Shown: positions 34,091 to 42,048 of the stretch, piece by piece
Position numbering within the stretch: position 1 is the first letter of the stretch
How the letters are laid out: every line of letters begins with the position of its first letter
DNA from: Dehalococcoidia bacterium
GTDB lineage: Bacteria; Chloroflexota; Dehalococcoidia; UBA2979
Length of the DNA stretch: 64,000 nt
Direction of reading: 5' to 3'
Assembly (NCBI GenBank): GCA_023228825.1
Contig: JALOAL010000005.1
Location: forward strand, 62,001 to 126,000
Made by a program: the position numbers and the translations under genes
Notes under the pieces: model-generated
The model's input: the letters and a program-made list of their open reading frames with translations, nothing else
Told to the model about the DNA's origin: nothing
Databases searched by the model: none

Positions 34091-35150
34091 CGGCATCGGC
34101 CCGGAGGTGACGGCAGAGGGTGTGCGTGTGCTGGAGGCTGTGGGCGAACGCTTCGAGCACGTCTTCAATTTCGAGCAGGACCTGGTCGGTGGCGCCGCCA
34201 TCGACGCACTCGGCACGGCGATCCTGCCGGAGACCATCGAGAAGGCCTCGAAGGCGGACGCGGTGCTCTTCGGCGCGGTGGGCGGGCCCAAGTGGGACAA
34301 CCCGAACGCCAGCGTGCGGCCGGAGCAGGGACTGCTGGCGCTGCGGTCTGGCCTGGGACTGTGGGCCAACCTGCGCCCGGTGACGGCGGTGCCCGCGCTG
34401 ATCGACGCCTCCACCCTCCGTCCCGAGGTCATCGAGGGTGTGGACCTGCTGGTGATCCGCGAACTGACCAGCGGCCTCTACTTCGGCCAGCCGCAGGAGC
34501 GCCGCGTGGTGGACTGCCGCCGCGAGGCGGTGGACACGAACTACTACAACGAAGACGAGATCGCCCGCATCGCCCACCTGGGCTTCCAGACCGCGCGCGG
34601 GCGTCGCAAGAAGTTGACCAGCGTGGACAAGGCCAACGTCCTCGCCTCGTCCCGCCTCTGGCGCGAGGTGGTGGTGGAGGTCTCCCGCGACTACCCAGAC
34701 GTGGAACTGGAACACGTGCTGGTGGACGCCATGACGATGTATCTGATCCGCCGCCCGCGCGACTTCGACGTGATCATCGCGGACAACATGTTCGGCGACA
34801 TCATCACGGACGAGGCCTCCATGCTCACGGGCTCCATGGGCATGCTGCCGTCCGCCTCCCTGGGCGCGCTGGGCGAGGACGGCCTGGGCCTCGGTATGTA
34901 CGAGCCGATCCACGGCTCCGCACCGGACATCGCCGGCACGGGCGTGGCCAACCCGCTCGCGATGATCCTCAGCGCCGCCATGCTGCTCCGGCACTCGTGC
35001 GGCCTGGAGGACGAGGCGCGCGCGGTCGAACAGGCCGTAACCGACGTGATCGAGACCGGCCTCCGCACTGCGGACCTCGCCGCCCCCGGCGAGCCCACCC
35101 TGGACACCCGCGCCATGGCGGACGCCGTCCTCAAGCGCCTGGGGAGTTAG
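34056..35150 (+). CDS. leuB: 3-isopropylmalate dehydrogenase
   Basis: 364 residues with GGGAG upstream. The decarboxylating-dehydrogenase signatures are LPGDGIGPEV, FGAVGGPKWDN, RPEQGLLALRSGLGLWANLRPV, VIRELTSGLYFG, and the metal/NAD site NMFGDIITDEASMLTGSMGMLPSASLG with YEPIHGSAPDIAG. It oxidises and decarboxylates 3-isopropylmalate in leucine synthesis. It is separated from leuACD by three unrelated genes and convergent with the Fic gene, the two stop codons overlapping. Confidence 0.96.
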   Translation: MATFDILVLPGDGIGPEVTAEGVRVLEAVGERFEHVFNFEQDLVGGAAIDALGTAILPETIEKASKADAVLFGAVGGPKWDNPNASVRPEQGLLALRSGLGLWANLRPVTAVPALIDASTLRPEVIEGVDLLVIRELTSGLYFGQPQERRVVDCRREAVDTNYYNEDEIARIAHLGFQTARGRRKKLTSVDKANVLASSRLWREVVVEVSRDYPDVELEHVLVDAMTMYLIRRPRDFDVIIADNMFGDIITDEASMLTGSMGMLPSASLGALGEDGLGLGMYEPIHGSAPDIAGTGVANPLAMILSAAMLLRHSCGLEDEARAVEQAVTDVIETGLRTADLAAPGEPTLDTRAMADAVLKRLGS

Positions 35151-36253
35151 GTCCGAGCCAGCACCGCGGCGCGCAGCGCTACCCGGTCGAGCACCATCGC
35201 TTCGTCGGTGGGCCGGTAGCGCGTCGAGCGGCCGCGCCCCTCCCGCCGGAGGATGCCCATGTCCACCAGGCGGCGGAGGTCGCTGCCGGCCGTCGGTGCG
35301 GTGACGCCCGTGGCCTCTGCGTACTGTGACGCGGAGATCGCGCCCTCAAGCCAAACGAGGCCGTAGGCGTGCGCGAGCCGGGGCGGAAGATTTCGCTCAA
35401 GGAGCGTCTGCTGCACGTCCTCCGTGATCAGCCGCTGATAGTGGCGAGCGACCGTGAGGTCGAGTTCGAGTTCGACCGACAGGCGGTTCAGAAACCACAC
35501 CACCCAGGCCGTCAGGTCCGGCTGTTCGCCCGGGTAGTACTCACCGAGGTCGTTGAGGTGCGACCGGTATTGGTCGATGTCCTCGCCGAAGACCTGCTCC
35601 ACACCCACGAAGCCGCGAAGTCGCCAGCCGCCCCGGGCCATGAAATACACGGAGAGCGCGCGGGCCGTCCGACCGTTCCCATCGTCGAACGGGTGGATCT
35701 TCACGAACTCCGCGTGTGCAACCGCAGTAAGGATGAGCGGGTGCAGGCGGTGGCGCTGCTCGCGCAGCCATGCGACCAGCGCGTCCATCCTCGCCGGCAC
35801 CTCACCGGGAGGGGGAGGCAGATAGACGCGGCGGGAGCCAGCCATCACCGCGTTCTGGAGCGTGCGGTACTGGCCCGCTGTGTCGTACCGATAGGCCGTC
35901 CGGACGGTCAGGAAGTGGAACGCTCGGATGAGCCCCCCATCCATGTCAGTATAGAAGTCACCCGCTGCCTGGACGGCGAAACGGGCGGCATCGCGATAGT
36001 CAAGGTTCTCCCGCTCGGAGCGGGTAGCGGCGCTGCCGCGGTCGTCCTCGAACAACTCGATGACCTCACGTTCGGTCATGGGGTTGCCTTCGATGCGGGT
36101 GGACATGTGGGCGCCACGTGCCTCGACATACCGAGCCAGCCAGCGAGCCAGCGGCTCCGGGACATCCAGGTCGTGGATATTGGAGCGCAGGCGTTCGAGT
36201 CGCTCGATCAAGGGCTCGACGGCGTCCAGGTCGAGTAGGGGCTGGTAGGCCAT
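35147..36253 (-). CDS. Fic family protein with N-terminal inhibitory motif and C-terminal winged helix
   Basis: 368 residues. The catalytic Fic motif is HPFDDGNGRTAR with His187, so AMP transfer from ATP to a protein hydroxyl is expected. The N-terminal inhibitory motif STRIEGN (51-57) marks a class II, self-restrained Fic. The C-terminal ~80 residues look like a winged helix (ISASQYAEATGVTAPTAGSDLRRLVDMGILRREGRGRSTRYR), typical of DNA-binding Fic proteins. Its promoter carries a 9-bp palindrome over the -10 box, so autoregulation is likely. The stop overlaps leuB's stop by 3 nt, convergent. Confidence 0.9.
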   Translation of the reverse strand: MAYQPLLDLDAVEPLIERLERLRSNIHDLDVPEPLARWLARYVEARGAHMSTRIEGNPMTEREVIELFEDDRGSAATRSERENLDYRDAARFAVQAAGDFYTDMDGGLIRAFHFLTVRTAYRYDTAGQYRTLQNAVMAGSRRVYLPPPPGEVPARMDALVAWLREQRHRLHPLILTAVAHAEFVKIHPFDDGNGRTARALSVYFMARGGWRLRGFVGVEQVFGEDIDQYRSHLNDLGEYYPGEQPDLTAWVVWFLNRLSVELELDLTVARHYQRLITEDVQQTLLERNLPPRLAHAYGLVWLEGAISASQYAEATGVTAPTAGSDLRRLVDMGILRREGRGRSTRYRPTDEAMVLDRVALRAAVLART

Positions 36254-36259
36254 GCATGT

Positions 36260-36287
36260 ATTTTACGATTTTTCGTAAAATCGACAA
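36260..36287 (-). promoter_or_regulatory. Leaderless Fic promoter with overlapping palindromic operator
   Basis: On the minus strand, TTGTCG (36287-36282), a 16-base spacer and TAAAAT (36265-36260) are followed by six bases and then the Fic ATG at 36253. The palindrome ATTTTACGA-TTTT-TCGTAAAAT (36260-36281) covers the whole spacer and the -10 box. A protein bound there would block RNA polymerase; the winged helix of the Fic protein is the obvious candidate. Confidence 0.7.
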
Positions 36288-36356
36288 GTCCCTATTCGCA
36301 CGGGAGCCCACTCCACCGCGCTCCCCCCGTACCGGCCCCTTGCGGGTCGTCCTGCA

Positions 36357-36386
36357 TTGCCCGCAGACGCGGGCCCGGTCTACAAT
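36357..36386 (+). promoter_or_regulatory. Promoter of the cimA leader
   Basis: TTGCCC (36357-36362), an 18-base spacer and TACAAT (36381-36386). The leader-peptide ATG starts six bases after the -10 box, so transcription probably begins at or next to the ATG. Confidence 0.7.
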
Positions 36387-36392
36387 TCACTT

Positions 36393-36476
36393 ATGGCAAG
36401 TGTGTGCGCGTCTCGGAAGGCGGGTGTCGCTGTTCGGCCCTTGGGGCCGACGGCGTCGATTATTCCGCTCCGCTAG
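36393..36476 (+). CDS. Leader peptide of cimA (27 codons)
   Basis: ATG 36393 to TAG 36476 encodes 27 residues starting MASVCASRK and ending with GPTASIIPLR. It carries a consecutive Ile-Ile pair plus Thr, Leu and Val near the end; citramalate synthase starts the pyruvate route to isoleucine, so isoleucine-dependent attenuation fits. It shares with the ilvB leader the length of 27 codons, the MAS start and a start codon 6-9 bases from the -10 box. Hairpins lie within and after it. The peptide is less biased than the ilvB one, so confidence is lower. Confidence 0.68.
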   Translation: MASVCASRKAGVAVRPLGPTASIIPLR

Positions 36477-36567
36477 AACGCCAGGCAGCACGGTAGTGCT
36501 CCGGCGATGCAGGCACGTCCTCGGTCCGCCCTCATCCGCGACTCGACGATGTCCTGCCCAGCCGGGC
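36434..36567 (+). terminator. Hairpins in the cimA leader region, candidate attenuator
   Basis: TCGGCCC (36434-36440) pairs with GGGCCGA (36444-36450) inside the leader frame. GGCGT near 36451 can pair with ACGCC just after the stop. AGCAC (36487-36491) pairs with GTGCT (36496-36500). GCCC (36556-36559) pairs with GGGC (36564-36567), next to the GCGGAAG that precedes the cimA ATG. No long U-tract is seen, so control of translation initiation is as likely as termination. Confidence 0.42.
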
Positions 36568-36583
36568 GGAAGACGAGACGCAG

Positions 36584-38236
36584 ATGACCACCGACTCACC
36601 TCGATCCCAGGCAGGCCTCACCCCCGCTGATCCGCCGCACGTGCGGGCGGAGGATCTCACCCTCTACGACACCACCCTGCGCGACGGCCTCGGCATGGAG
36701 GGGCTCTCCCTCTCGCTGGAGGACAAACTGCTCATCGTCCAGAAACTGGACGAACTGGGCGTGGACTACATCGAAGGCGGCTACCCCGGCTCCAACCCGA
36801 AGGACGCCGAGTTCTTCCAGCGCGCGCGCTCCCTCACCCTCCAGCACGCCAAACTCGTCGCGTTCGGCTCCACCAGGCGCGCCGGCGGCGACGTCACGAC
36901 CGACCCGGCGATCCGCGTGGTGCTGGAGGCGGAGACCCCGGCCGTCACCCTGGTCGGCAAGTCCTCCAGCCGCCAGGTGCACGACGTCCTGGAGACCACG
37001 GAGGAGGAGAACCTGGCGATGATCCGTGACTCGATCGCCTACCTCGTCCAGCACGGGCGCGAGGTGACGTTCGACGCGGAGCACTTTTTCGACGCCTTCA
37101 AGGAAGACCGCGCGTACGCACTGGCCACGCTGCGGGCGGCGGAGCGCGCCGGCGCTCGTACCGTCGCCCTGTGCGACACCAACGGCGGCAACCTGCCATG
37201 GGAGGTCGAGGAGGCCGTGTTCGCCGCGCGCCAGGCCGTCTCCTGCGAGATCGGCATCCACGCCCACAACGACACGGACGAGGCGGTGGCGAACACAATG
37301 ATCGCGGTGCGCGCGGGCGCCACGCAGGTGCAGGCGTGCCTCAACGGCTGGGGTGAGCGCACCGGCAACGCCAACATGATCTCCGTGATCGCCAACCTGA
37401 AACTGAAGATGGGCCTGGACGTGGTCACGGACGACCAGTTGAAGCGGCTCACGGAGGTGGCCCACTTCGCGCAGGAACTGGCCAACCTGACGCCGGACCC
37501 GCAGCAGCCCTACGTGGGCTCCGGCGCCTTCGCGCACAAGGCCGGCTTGCACGTGGCGGCCATCACGAAGTCTGCCGGCTCCTACACGCACGTGGACCCG
37601 CTGCTGGTGGGCAATACCGAACGCGTGTTGGTCTCCGAACTGGCGGGCCGGCGCAACGTGATCGAGAAACTGCGCGAGCAGGGCGTGGATCTGCAACTGA
37701 CGGACGAACAGGCGGCGCGCGCCCTGGAGCGCGTGAAGCACCGCGAGTCCAAGGGCTCCGCCTTCGAGTCTGCGGAGGCGTCCTTCGAACTCCTCGTACG
37801 CCGCACGCTGGAGGGCTACCAGGCGCCCTTTGCGCTGGAGGACTTCCTGATCGTCCAGCGCCGCCGCCACGCGGACCCGCAGTCCGGCGAGACCGACCGG
37901 GGCTCGATGATGGCGGAGGCGATGGTGAAACTGCGCGTGGCGGAGCAGATGGTGCAGATCGCCGCAGACGGCAACGGCCCCGTCTCCGCACTGGACGCCG
38001 CCGTCCGCAAGGCCCTGCTCTCCGTCTTCCCCGCCATGGAGTCCGTGCACCTGGTGGACTACAAGGTGCGCATCATCAACTCCCAGGCCGGCTCGGACGC
38101 GGCCGTCCGAGTGCTCATCGAGACCACGGATGGCCTCCGGCGCTGGCGCACCGTGGGCGCCTCCACCGACGTGGTGGAGGCCTCCTGGTTCGCCCTGCAG
38201 GACGCCTACGAATACTGGATCCTGCACCAGCGGTAG
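36584..38236 (+). CDS. cimA: (R)-citramalate synthase
   Basis: 550 residues, longer than LeuA and typical of CimA. The DRE-TIM motif is YDTTLRDGLGMEG; VDYIEGGYPGSNPKDAEFF is diagnostic for citramalate synthase rather than isopropylmalate synthase. The metal-site segment is GIHAHNDTDEAVANTM and NGWGERTGNANMISV follows. The C-terminal regulatory domain (from about residue 425) binds isoleucine in homologues. It condenses pyruvate with acetyl-CoA to start threonine-independent isoleucine synthesis, feeding LeuCD and LeuB. Own promoter and leader peptide. Confidence 0.95.
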   Translation: MTTDSPRSQAGLTPADPPHVRAEDLTLYDTTLRDGLGMEGLSLSLEDKLLIVQKLDELGVDYIEGGYPGSNPKDAEFFQRARSLTLQHAKLVAFGSTRRAGGDVTTDPAIRVVLEAETPAVTLVGKSSSRQVHDVLETTEEENLAMIRDSIAYLVQHGREVTFDAEHFFDAFKEDRAYALATLRAAERAGARTVALCDTNGGNLPWEVEEAVFAARQAVSCEIGIHAHNDTDEAVANTMIAVRAGATQVQACLNGWGERTGNANMISVIANLKLKMGLDVVTDDQLKRLTEVAHFAQELANLTPDPQQPYVGSGAFAHKAGLHVAAITKSAGSYTHVDPLLVGNTERVLVSELAGRRNVIEKLREQGVDLQLTDEQAARALERVKHRESKGSAFESAEASFELLVRRTLEGYQAPFALEDFLIVQRRRHADPQSGETDRGSMMAEAMVKLRVAEQMVQIAADGNGPVSALDAAVRKALLSVFPAMESVHLVDYKVRIINSQAGSDAAVRVLIETTDGLRRWRTVGASTDVVEASWFALQDAYEYWILHQR

Positions 38237-38300
38237 CAGGCCCGCCACTGCCAACTCGCCCTCCGCTCCCCATGGGGGGGCGCAGACACGCTCGCGCCCG

Positions 38301-39749
38301 CTAGTTCCCGTCCAACCGAGGCGCCTCGGACGAGGGGGCGGCGCGCGGGACCAGGGGGAGGAAGACCGAGAACGTGGTGCCTCGCTCCTGCGACGAGTCC
38401 ACGGAGACGTTGCCGCCGTGGGCCTGGACCAGTTCGTGCACAATCGCCAGGCCCAGGCCGCGGTGGCGGCCGGGGCTGCGGGAGCGGTCCACCTGGTAGA
38501 AGCGGTCGAAGACGCGCTGCCGGTCCGCCTCCGGGATGGGCTCGCCCGGGTTGTGCACCTCGATGAGCGCGCCGTCCGCCACCTGCCGCGCGCCGATGGT
38601 CACCGCGCCCCCCGCAGGCGTGAAGCGCACCGCGTTGTCGATGAGGTTCGCCAGCACCTGCTCCAGCCGGCGGCCGTCCGCCTGCACCGTCCCCCCGCCC
38701 GTGGTCGCCACCAGGTCCACCTCGCGGTCGTCGGCGGCCAGGCGGAGGCGACGCACCGCGCCCTCCACCAGGCCGTCCACGTCCACCTCCTCGATCTCCA
38801 GGTGGACCGCGCCGGACTCGATCTCCGAGAGGTAGAGCAGGTCGTCCACCAGCAGGCGGATGCGTTCGGCGTCCTCGTTGATGAGCGCGGCCGCCTCCCT
38901 CGGGTCGTCCGCAACGCCGTCCGTGATCGCCAGCGCGAAGCCCTGGATGGAGGTGAGCGGCGTGCGCAGTTCGTGGGAGACGTTGGCCAGCAGGTCGCGC
39001 ATGGACTGGTCGCTGCGGGAGAGGCGGGAGGACATGGTGTTGAACGCCTCCGCCAGCCGTCCCACCTCGTCACTGCCCTGCACATCGACGCGCTGGTCCA
39101 GGTCGCCCCGGCCCATGGCCTCGGACGCGCGGGTCATCTGGGCAATGGGGGTGGTGACGCGCGAGGCGAAGAGCAATGCGAAGGTCACCGCCACAACGCC
39201 CGCACCCACGCCGGCCACCGCCAGCCGAGGTAGCAGCGCCGCCCACGCCCCCGCCACGTCGCCCGCCGGCACCGCGATCACCAGTTGGAGCGAGGTCTGG
39301 TCTCGGATGCCGGGCGAGGCGTCACGCGCGGTGAAGAGGTACAGGTCCTCCCCGTCCACGCGCAGGCGCTGCGTGCGGAAGGCGGAGATGCCGCCCTGGG
39401 CGTCCACCTGCTGGGAGAACGCCAGTTCCAGCACGCTCCCCAGCAGCGGCTCGCGCTGCGCCGTGTCCACCACCACGCGGCTGTTCGCGTCTAGCACGAG
39501 CAGGCGCATGTCATAGACCTCGGCCCAGGCCGAGAGTTCCACGCGGATCATCTGCGGCGGCCAGCCCAGCATCTCGCGGTCGCGGGTGACCTCGGTGATC
39601 GGGCCTACCAGCACACCGATGCGCGCCTCCGCCGCCTCCGCCTGCTGCTCGCGCAGGAGCAGCGCCACGGCGGAGGCGGAGAGGGCCAGCGTGAGGATGA
39701 TGACAATGCCGAACCCGGCCAGGAGCCGGGCTCGGAAACTATGCAGCAT
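38301..39749 (-). CDS. Membrane sensor histidine kinase
   Basis: 482 residues. Transmembrane segments at ~8-32 and ~174-196 enclose a ~140-residue periplasmic/extracellular sensor. HAMP (~197-250) leads to HisKA with phospho-acceptor His259 (NVSHELRTPLTSIQG), then a HATPase domain with N-box LANLIDNAVRFTP and GLGLAIVHELVQAHGG. It overlaps the upstream response regulator by 11 nt, so the two are a cognate pair. The signal is unknown; the sensor resembles those of cell-envelope or phosphate-type OmpR-linked kinases only loosely. Confidence 0.92.
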   Translation of the reverse strand: MLHSFRARLLAGFGIVIILTLALSASAVALLLREQQAEAAEARIGVLVGPITEVTRDREMLGWPPQMIRVELSAWAEVYDMRLLVLDANSRVVVDTAQREPLLGSVLELAFSQQVDAQGGISAFRTQRLRVDGEDLYLFTARDASPGIRDQTSLQLVIAVPAGDVAGAWAALLPRLAVAGVGAGVVAVTFALLFASRVTTPIAQMTRASEAMGRGDLDQRVDVQGSDEVGRLAEAFNTMSSRLSRSDQSMRDLLANVSHELRTPLTSIQGFALAITDGVADDPREAAALINEDAERIRLLVDDLLYLSEIESGAVHLEIEEVDVDGLVEGAVRRLRLAADDREVDLVATTGGGTVQADGRRLEQVLANLIDNAVRFTPAGGAVTIGARQVADGALIEVHNPGEPIPEADRQRVFDRFYQVDRSRSPGRHRGLGLAIVHELVQAHGGNVSVDSSQERGTTFSVFLPLVPRAAPSSEAPRLDGN

Positions 39750-40440
39750 CCGAGGCCGGGACGAACTTGTATCCCACGCCCCACACGGTCTCGATCTTGG
39801 GGCTCGCGGCCTTCAACTTGTCCCGCAGCCACGCCACGTGCACGTCAATGGTGCGGGCGTCGCCGTAGAAGTCCTCGCCCCAGACCAGCGAGAGCAGACG
39901 CTCCCGGTCCAGCGCCACGTTCGGGTGGCGCATGAACGCCGCCAGCAGGTCGAACTCGCGCTGGCGCAGGCGCACGCGCTGGCCCGCCACCACCACGTCA
40001 CGGCTGGACGGGTCCAGCGTGACGTCGTCAATGACAATGGGCGCGTCCGACTTCTCTTCCGCTCCGGCCCGGTCCCAGTCACGGCGGCGGAGGTTGGCCT
40101 TCACGCGGGCCACGAGTTCGCGCGGGTTGAAGGGCTTGGTGATGTAGTCGTCCGCGCCCATCTCCAGCCCGACGATCTTGTCCACATCGTCCGTGCGCGC
40201 CGTGAGCATGATCACGGGGATGTCGGACTCCTTGCGTATCTCTGTGCAGACCTCGAAGCCGCCGAGTTCGGGCATCATCAGGTCCAGGATGACCAGGTCC
40301 GGCTTCTCCGCGCGGAAGCGCTGCAACGCCTCGCGGCCGTCGCGGGCGGCGACGACCTCGTAGCCCTCCTCGCGGAGGTACATGCGGAGCAACTTCACGA
40401 TGTTTGGTTCGTCGTCCGCGACGAGGATTTTGGATGCCAT
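39739..40440 (-). CDS. OmpR/PhoB-family response regulator
   Basis: 233 residues from ATG 40440. Receiver domain with acidic pocket DDE (9-11) and phospho-acceptor Asp53 (LVILDLMMPELGG), Thr in MLTARTDDV, and Lys in ITKPF. The winged-helix effector domain (~140-230) ends VWGVGYKFVPA. It regulates transcription after phosphorylation by the overlapping kinase. No Shine-Dalgarno is seen before the ATG. The upstream 315-nt gap contains a structured segment. Confidence 0.93.
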   Translation of the reverse strand: MASKILVADDEPNIVKLLRMYLREEGYEVVAARDGREALQRFRAEKPDLVILDLMMPELGGFEVCTEIRKESDIPVIMLTARTDDVDKIVGLEMGADDYITKPFNPRELVARVKANLRRRDWDRAGAEEKSDAPIVIDDVTLDPSSRDVVVAGQRVRLRQREFDLLAAFMRHPNVALDRERLLSLVWGEDFYGDARTIDVHVAWLRDKLKAASPKIETVWGVGYKFVPASDAA

Positions 40441-40598
40441 AAGACGTCGTCGAAGACCAGGGGGACTGTGGTCGGGACCGAACCCGGAGGATCCGGGGAT
40501 CACTGCACCTTGGCTCGCAACCGCTCCCACCACTACTGCTTGATTCTTGCGAACCGCAGCGTCCGGGTTCGGCCCCTTCCACGAAGACAGGGTGACCA

Positions 40599-40694
40599 CG
40601 GGCGATTGGCGATCCGCAACGGAAGTGTAAAGCGTCTATGAATCCTGGTGGCCTCGCACCAGAGTCTACCCATTCCGCCATCCCATCTCGCCCG
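40599..40694 (-). ncRNA. tRNA-Leu-like or structured RNA segment, unproven
   Basis: Minus-strand ends CGGGCGA and TCGCCCG pair over seven bases across a 96-nt unit. Inside is GGCGGAATGGGTAGAC, matching the D-arm of bacterial tRNA-Leu, followed by a CTGGTG/CACCAG stem around GCGAGG-type loop sequence. However, the D-stem does not close, the anticodon-like loop has six bases, and no T-arm GTTCGAATCC is present. A decayed tRNA-Leu, a leader RNA of the response-regulator operon, or coincidence are all possible. Confidence 0.25.
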
Positions 40695-40721
40695 AGGCGT
40701 ACGCGAGGGTCTGACTGCCGC

Positions 40722-40749
40722 TTGCTATATGCCTGTATCGGAATACACT
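40722..40749 (+). promoter_or_regulatory. Leaderless promoter of the ArsR-family gene
   Basis: TTGCTA (40722-40727), a 16-base spacer and TACACT (40744-40749) end six bases before ATG 40756. There is no Shine-Dalgarno between box and start. Confidence 0.65.
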
Positions 40750-40755
40750 GCCCGC

Positions 40756-41118
40756 ATGGCACGAGCAGCGACCACTTCCGATCCCTTCAACGCAATCGCC
40801 GAGCCGCAACGGCGCCGCATCCTCACTCTCCTCAAGGAGCAGGAACGCCCGGTGTCAGAGGTGGCTCGTGAACTGGGCATGTCCCAGCCAGGCGCCTCCA
40901 AGCACCTCCGCGTGCTGCGGGAGGTCGGGCTGGTCCGTGTGCGGGGGGTGGGACAGCAGCGCTTCTATGGCCTGGATGCCCGCGGGCTCCAGCCGATCCA
41001 TGAGTGGGTCGGGGGCTTCGAGGAGTTCTGGAACGGGACGTTCGACCGCCTGAACGAATACGTGAAAGACCTGCAGCGAGAGGACCGCACTGATGACCCA
41101 GCCCACGAGTCAGACTGA
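40756..41118 (+). CDS. ArsR-family transcriptional repressor
   Basis: 120 residues from ATG 40756. Winged helix: DPFNAIAEPQRRRILTLLKEQERPVSEVARELGMSQPGASKHLRVLREVGLVRVRGVGQQRFYGLD. No CxC metal site is present, so it belongs to the non-metal SdpR-like group usually paired with an AHSA1/SRPBCC gene, as here. The two reading frames overlap by 26 nt, so the partner is co-translated and presumably co-repressed. Confidence 0.9.
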   Translation: MARAATTSDPFNAIAEPQRRRILTLLKEQERPVSEVARELGMSQPGASKHLRVLREVGLVRVRGVGQQRFYGLDARGLQPIHEWVGGFEEFWNGTFDRLNEYVKDLQREDRTDDPAHESD

Positions 41119-41578
41119 CACCACCGACCGCGAACTCCGCATCTCCCGCCTGATCGAGGGCCCCCGTGACCTGGTGTTCAGCGCCTTCACGGACCCCGAG
41201 AACATTGGCCGTTGGTGGGGGCCAGACGGCTTCACCACCACCACGCGCTCATTCGAGTTCCGCCTCGGCGGCGAGTGGGACTACGTGATGCACGGCCCGG
41301 ACGGCACGGACTACCCCAACTGGGTGCGCTTCGACAGCATCGAGGCGCCCGCACGCATCGAGTATCTGCACGGCGAGAGTGCGGACGACCCCGCGCCGTT
41401 CCACGCCGTGGTGACGTTCCAGGAGCAGGACGGCGGCACGCTGGTCACGCTCTGCAACATCTTCGCCACCCGCGAGCAGCGCGAGTTGGTGGAGCGCGAG
41501 TTCCACGCCGTGGAGGGCGGCCAGCAGACCCTGGGCCGGCTGGCGGCGTATGTCGCCACGCTCCGCGACCAGCAGTAG
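41093..41578 (+). CDS. AHSA1/SRPBCC domain protein
   Basis: 161 residues. START-like hydrophobic-pocket fold: RELRISRLIEGPRDLVFSAFTDPENIGRWWGPDGFTTTTRSFEFRLGGEWDYVMHGPDG, ending in GGQQTLGRLAAYVATL. Such proteins bind a small hydrophobic ligand; the partner ArsR gene overlaps its start. Function in the cell is unknown. Convergent with csrA, 9 nt between stops. Confidence 0.9.
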   Translation: MTQPTSQTDTTDRELRISRLIEGPRDLVFSAFTDPENIGRWWGPDGFTTTTRSFEFRLGGEWDYVMHGPDGTDYPNWVRFDSIEAPARIEYLHGESADDPAPFHAVVTFQEQDGGTLVTLCNIFATREQRELVEREFHAVEGGQQTLGRLAAYVATLRDQQ

Positions 41579-41596
41579 CGCCCGCCGCTACGGGCG
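41579..41596. terminator. Hairpin between the AHSA1 gene and csrA
   Basis: CGCCCG (41579-41584) and CGGGCG (41591-41596) pair perfectly around a six-base loop that contains the csrA stop codon. It sits between two convergent genes, so it probably ends transcripts from both sides. No U-run. Confidence 0.55.
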
Positions 41597-41839
41597 GTCG
41601 AGCCCCTTGAGGGCGCGCGTGAGGCCGTCGTGCAGACGGCCTCCCTGCGTGCCCGACTGCACGCGGGCGGCCTGGTTCTCGCCCGCCACCTCCACCAGCA
41701 GTTCCTCGCGGAGCACGGAGACGGAGCGGGGGGCGTCGATGCCGATCTTGACGCGCTCGCCGTCGATCGAGAGCAGGCGGACGATGACCTTGCCGTCGAT
41801 GACGATGCCCTGTTCAGCCTTGCGCGTGAGGATCAGCAT
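41588..41839 (-). CDS. csrA: Carbon storage regulator CsrA
   Basis: 83 residues: MLILTRKAEQGIVIDGKVIVRLLSIDGERVKIGIDAP is the standard RNA-binding core, with a ~30-residue C-terminal extension (ENQAARVQSGTQGG...). CsrA binds GGA motifs in leader RNAs, classically flagellin mRNA, and is held by FliW. CAGGAGG directly before its own ATG contains such a GGA site, so self-control is possible. A 209-nt gap without a recognisable gene separates it from fliW upstream. Confidence 0.94.
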   Translation of the reverse strand: MLILTRKAEQGIVIDGKVIVRLLSIDGERVKIGIDAPRSVSVLREELLVEVAGENQAARVQSGTQGGRLHDGLTRALKGLDRP

Positions 41840-42048
41840 GGGGGCCTCCTGCCCGGCGCGTCCGCGGCCGCGTGGAGGACGCGAGCGGACACTGCGAGGG
41901 CGTCCCTGCCCTCGATCTTGTCTTCACGGTACGGCCCGCGCGTTGCTGGCGCGGCGCCCCGTCCGTGGCCATCACTACATCATCGGCCGCCTCGGCGCGA
42001 TCTCCAACGGCGATGCCCGAGCGGCGATGTCCCGACGAGCGAGGGCGC

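Larger units (their letters stand above)
40441..40755. other. 315-nt divergent intergenic region
   Basis: It separates the response regulator (minus) and ArsR (plus). I find the ArsR promoter at its right end and a structured tRNA-Leu-like segment at 40599-40694 on the minus strand. CCGGAGGATCCGGGG near 40485 is also self-complementary. No convincing protein-coding gene is seen. Confidence 0.5.

Noticed and set aside
40599..40694. Confident tRNA-Leu gene
   Set aside because: D-stem does not close, anticodon-like loop has six bases, and no T-arm is present; kept only as a low-confidence structured RNA.
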